NCBI GenBank assembly: GCA_964017155.1
Contig: OZ024857.1
Coordinates: 42,426,716-42,490,715 of the forward strand
Direction: 5' to 3'
Source: Oasisia sp. SBJ-2009
Taxonomy: Eukaryota > Annelida > Polychaeta > Sabellida > Siboglinidae
DNA: 64,000 bases
Shown: positions 63,333-64,000 of the stretch, one piece after another
Numbering within the stretch: the first letter of the stretch is position 1
Layout: each line of letters begins with the position of its first letter
Position numbers and translations under genes: made by a program
The notes under the pieces: generated by a model
Databases searched by the model: none
What the model saw: only the letters and a program-made list of their open reading frames with translations
What the model was told of the DNA's origin: nothing

Positions 63333-63898
63333 GTAATTCGTCATTTACTGCTACTAACATATCTACTATCCTAACGTTCCTGAGCGTCACTAGCCATTAG
63401 TGACACATGTGTTACAACCAGTAACTAGTAATATATCTATTATTATATATGATGTTTGTAGTGGTGATAAAAACGATGATTATAATTAATTATTACGATG
63501 GTAAAAGGAAGAAAATGAAGACATGTAAATGCGCCGTCATACTGCCAAAGATAAAGGGGACGGCGACAATGACATTTGACCTTACCATGCATATGAGGCC
63601 AAGTAGTATTGAATATTTGTTGATCTCGTCACCAAACAGTTGAATACAAGTTTTTATCTTATCGAATAAGAATAATTTCATTAACTGAAAATAATTGATT
63701 TTCTTCTAACAGCTAACAATCATTACATAATATGCAACGATCTCTTTGTGTCAACAAATTTAATGATCATCTAACAAACATAAAGAAAGTAACCTATCAA
63801 CTTATCGTCTTAATACATTAATATAATACGGCTGATTTGTGCATTACAACAAATTGTCTGTAGTACCTTTGATAAAGGGTGTGTCTAAACTGTTGCAG

Positions 63899-64000
63899 AG
63901 TTGGTACCATAGAACTGACACGGGACGAAGACAGTTCATCGAACTGGGGACGTACAACGCAGATGCGTCCTACGGAATGGCGACACTTCACTGGGGTGAC
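63899..64000 (+). pseudogene. YWTD gene inverted copy, exon 7 start with frameshift
   Basis: The acceptor is kept (TTGCAG), but CTGACAACGGG of the left copy is CTGACACGGG here. This one-base deletion throws the frame after RVGTIELT. The exon runs off the window end. Confidence 0.8.

Overview
The window is animal nuclear DNA, probably from a marine invertebrate. It has short exons with GT/AG introns, phase-matched extracellular exons, LINE reverse transcriptases, a tRNA-derived SINE, terminal-inverted-repeat (TIR) elements and a very large tandem-repeat load. The secreted YWTD protein has a C-terminal Cys-rich domain that I associate, from memory, with mollusc-like proteins, so a lophotrochozoan is my best guess; I cannot name the species. 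Most long open frames are translations of microsatellites and are not genes.

Layout. 0-2.7 kb: 3' end of a DEG/ENaC sodium-channel gene (+). 3-14 kb: microsatellites, two related 51/54-bp minisatellites in opposite orientation (4 and 10 kb), a 5'-truncated CR1/L2-like LINE (8-9.3 kb) and NRF1-like palindromes. 14.35-20.20 kb: a 5.85-kb TIR element with doubled TIRs and an apparent 4-bp target duplication. It contains a 4.2-kb palindrome built on two LINE copies, and it is inserted into one copy of a duplicated promoter. The other promoter copy leads into a secreted coiled-coil protein exon at 20.5 kb. 21.2-24.1 kb: a second TIR-bounded unit carrying the broken C-terminal half of a repeated gene family with a Cys-rich tail, split by a SINE. 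27.1-34.3 kb: a third unit with ends CCCAGCGGGC, long CpG-rich ACGTCG tandem arrays inside each end and spliced exons of a DUF4806-like protein, itself hit by a LINE.

39-64 kb: a secreted YWTD beta-propeller gene on the minus strand. Seven coding exons, all with matching phases, run from a signal-peptide exon at 49.5 kb to the stop at 39.0 kb. Exon 1 and its promoter region are duplicated directly (47.05-50.8 and 54.45-57.9 kb). Exons 4-7 are duplicated in inverted orientation (60.2-64 kb, cut by the window end). The inverted copy has lost a splice donor and carries a 1-nt frameshift, so it looks like a pseudogene. Between these copies lie large pentamer and hexamer arrays, including about 1.08 kb of (GGGGAC)n.

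The genes show no common pathway. The common theme is structural: TIR elements, duplications and repeat arrays rebuilding a few resident genes.
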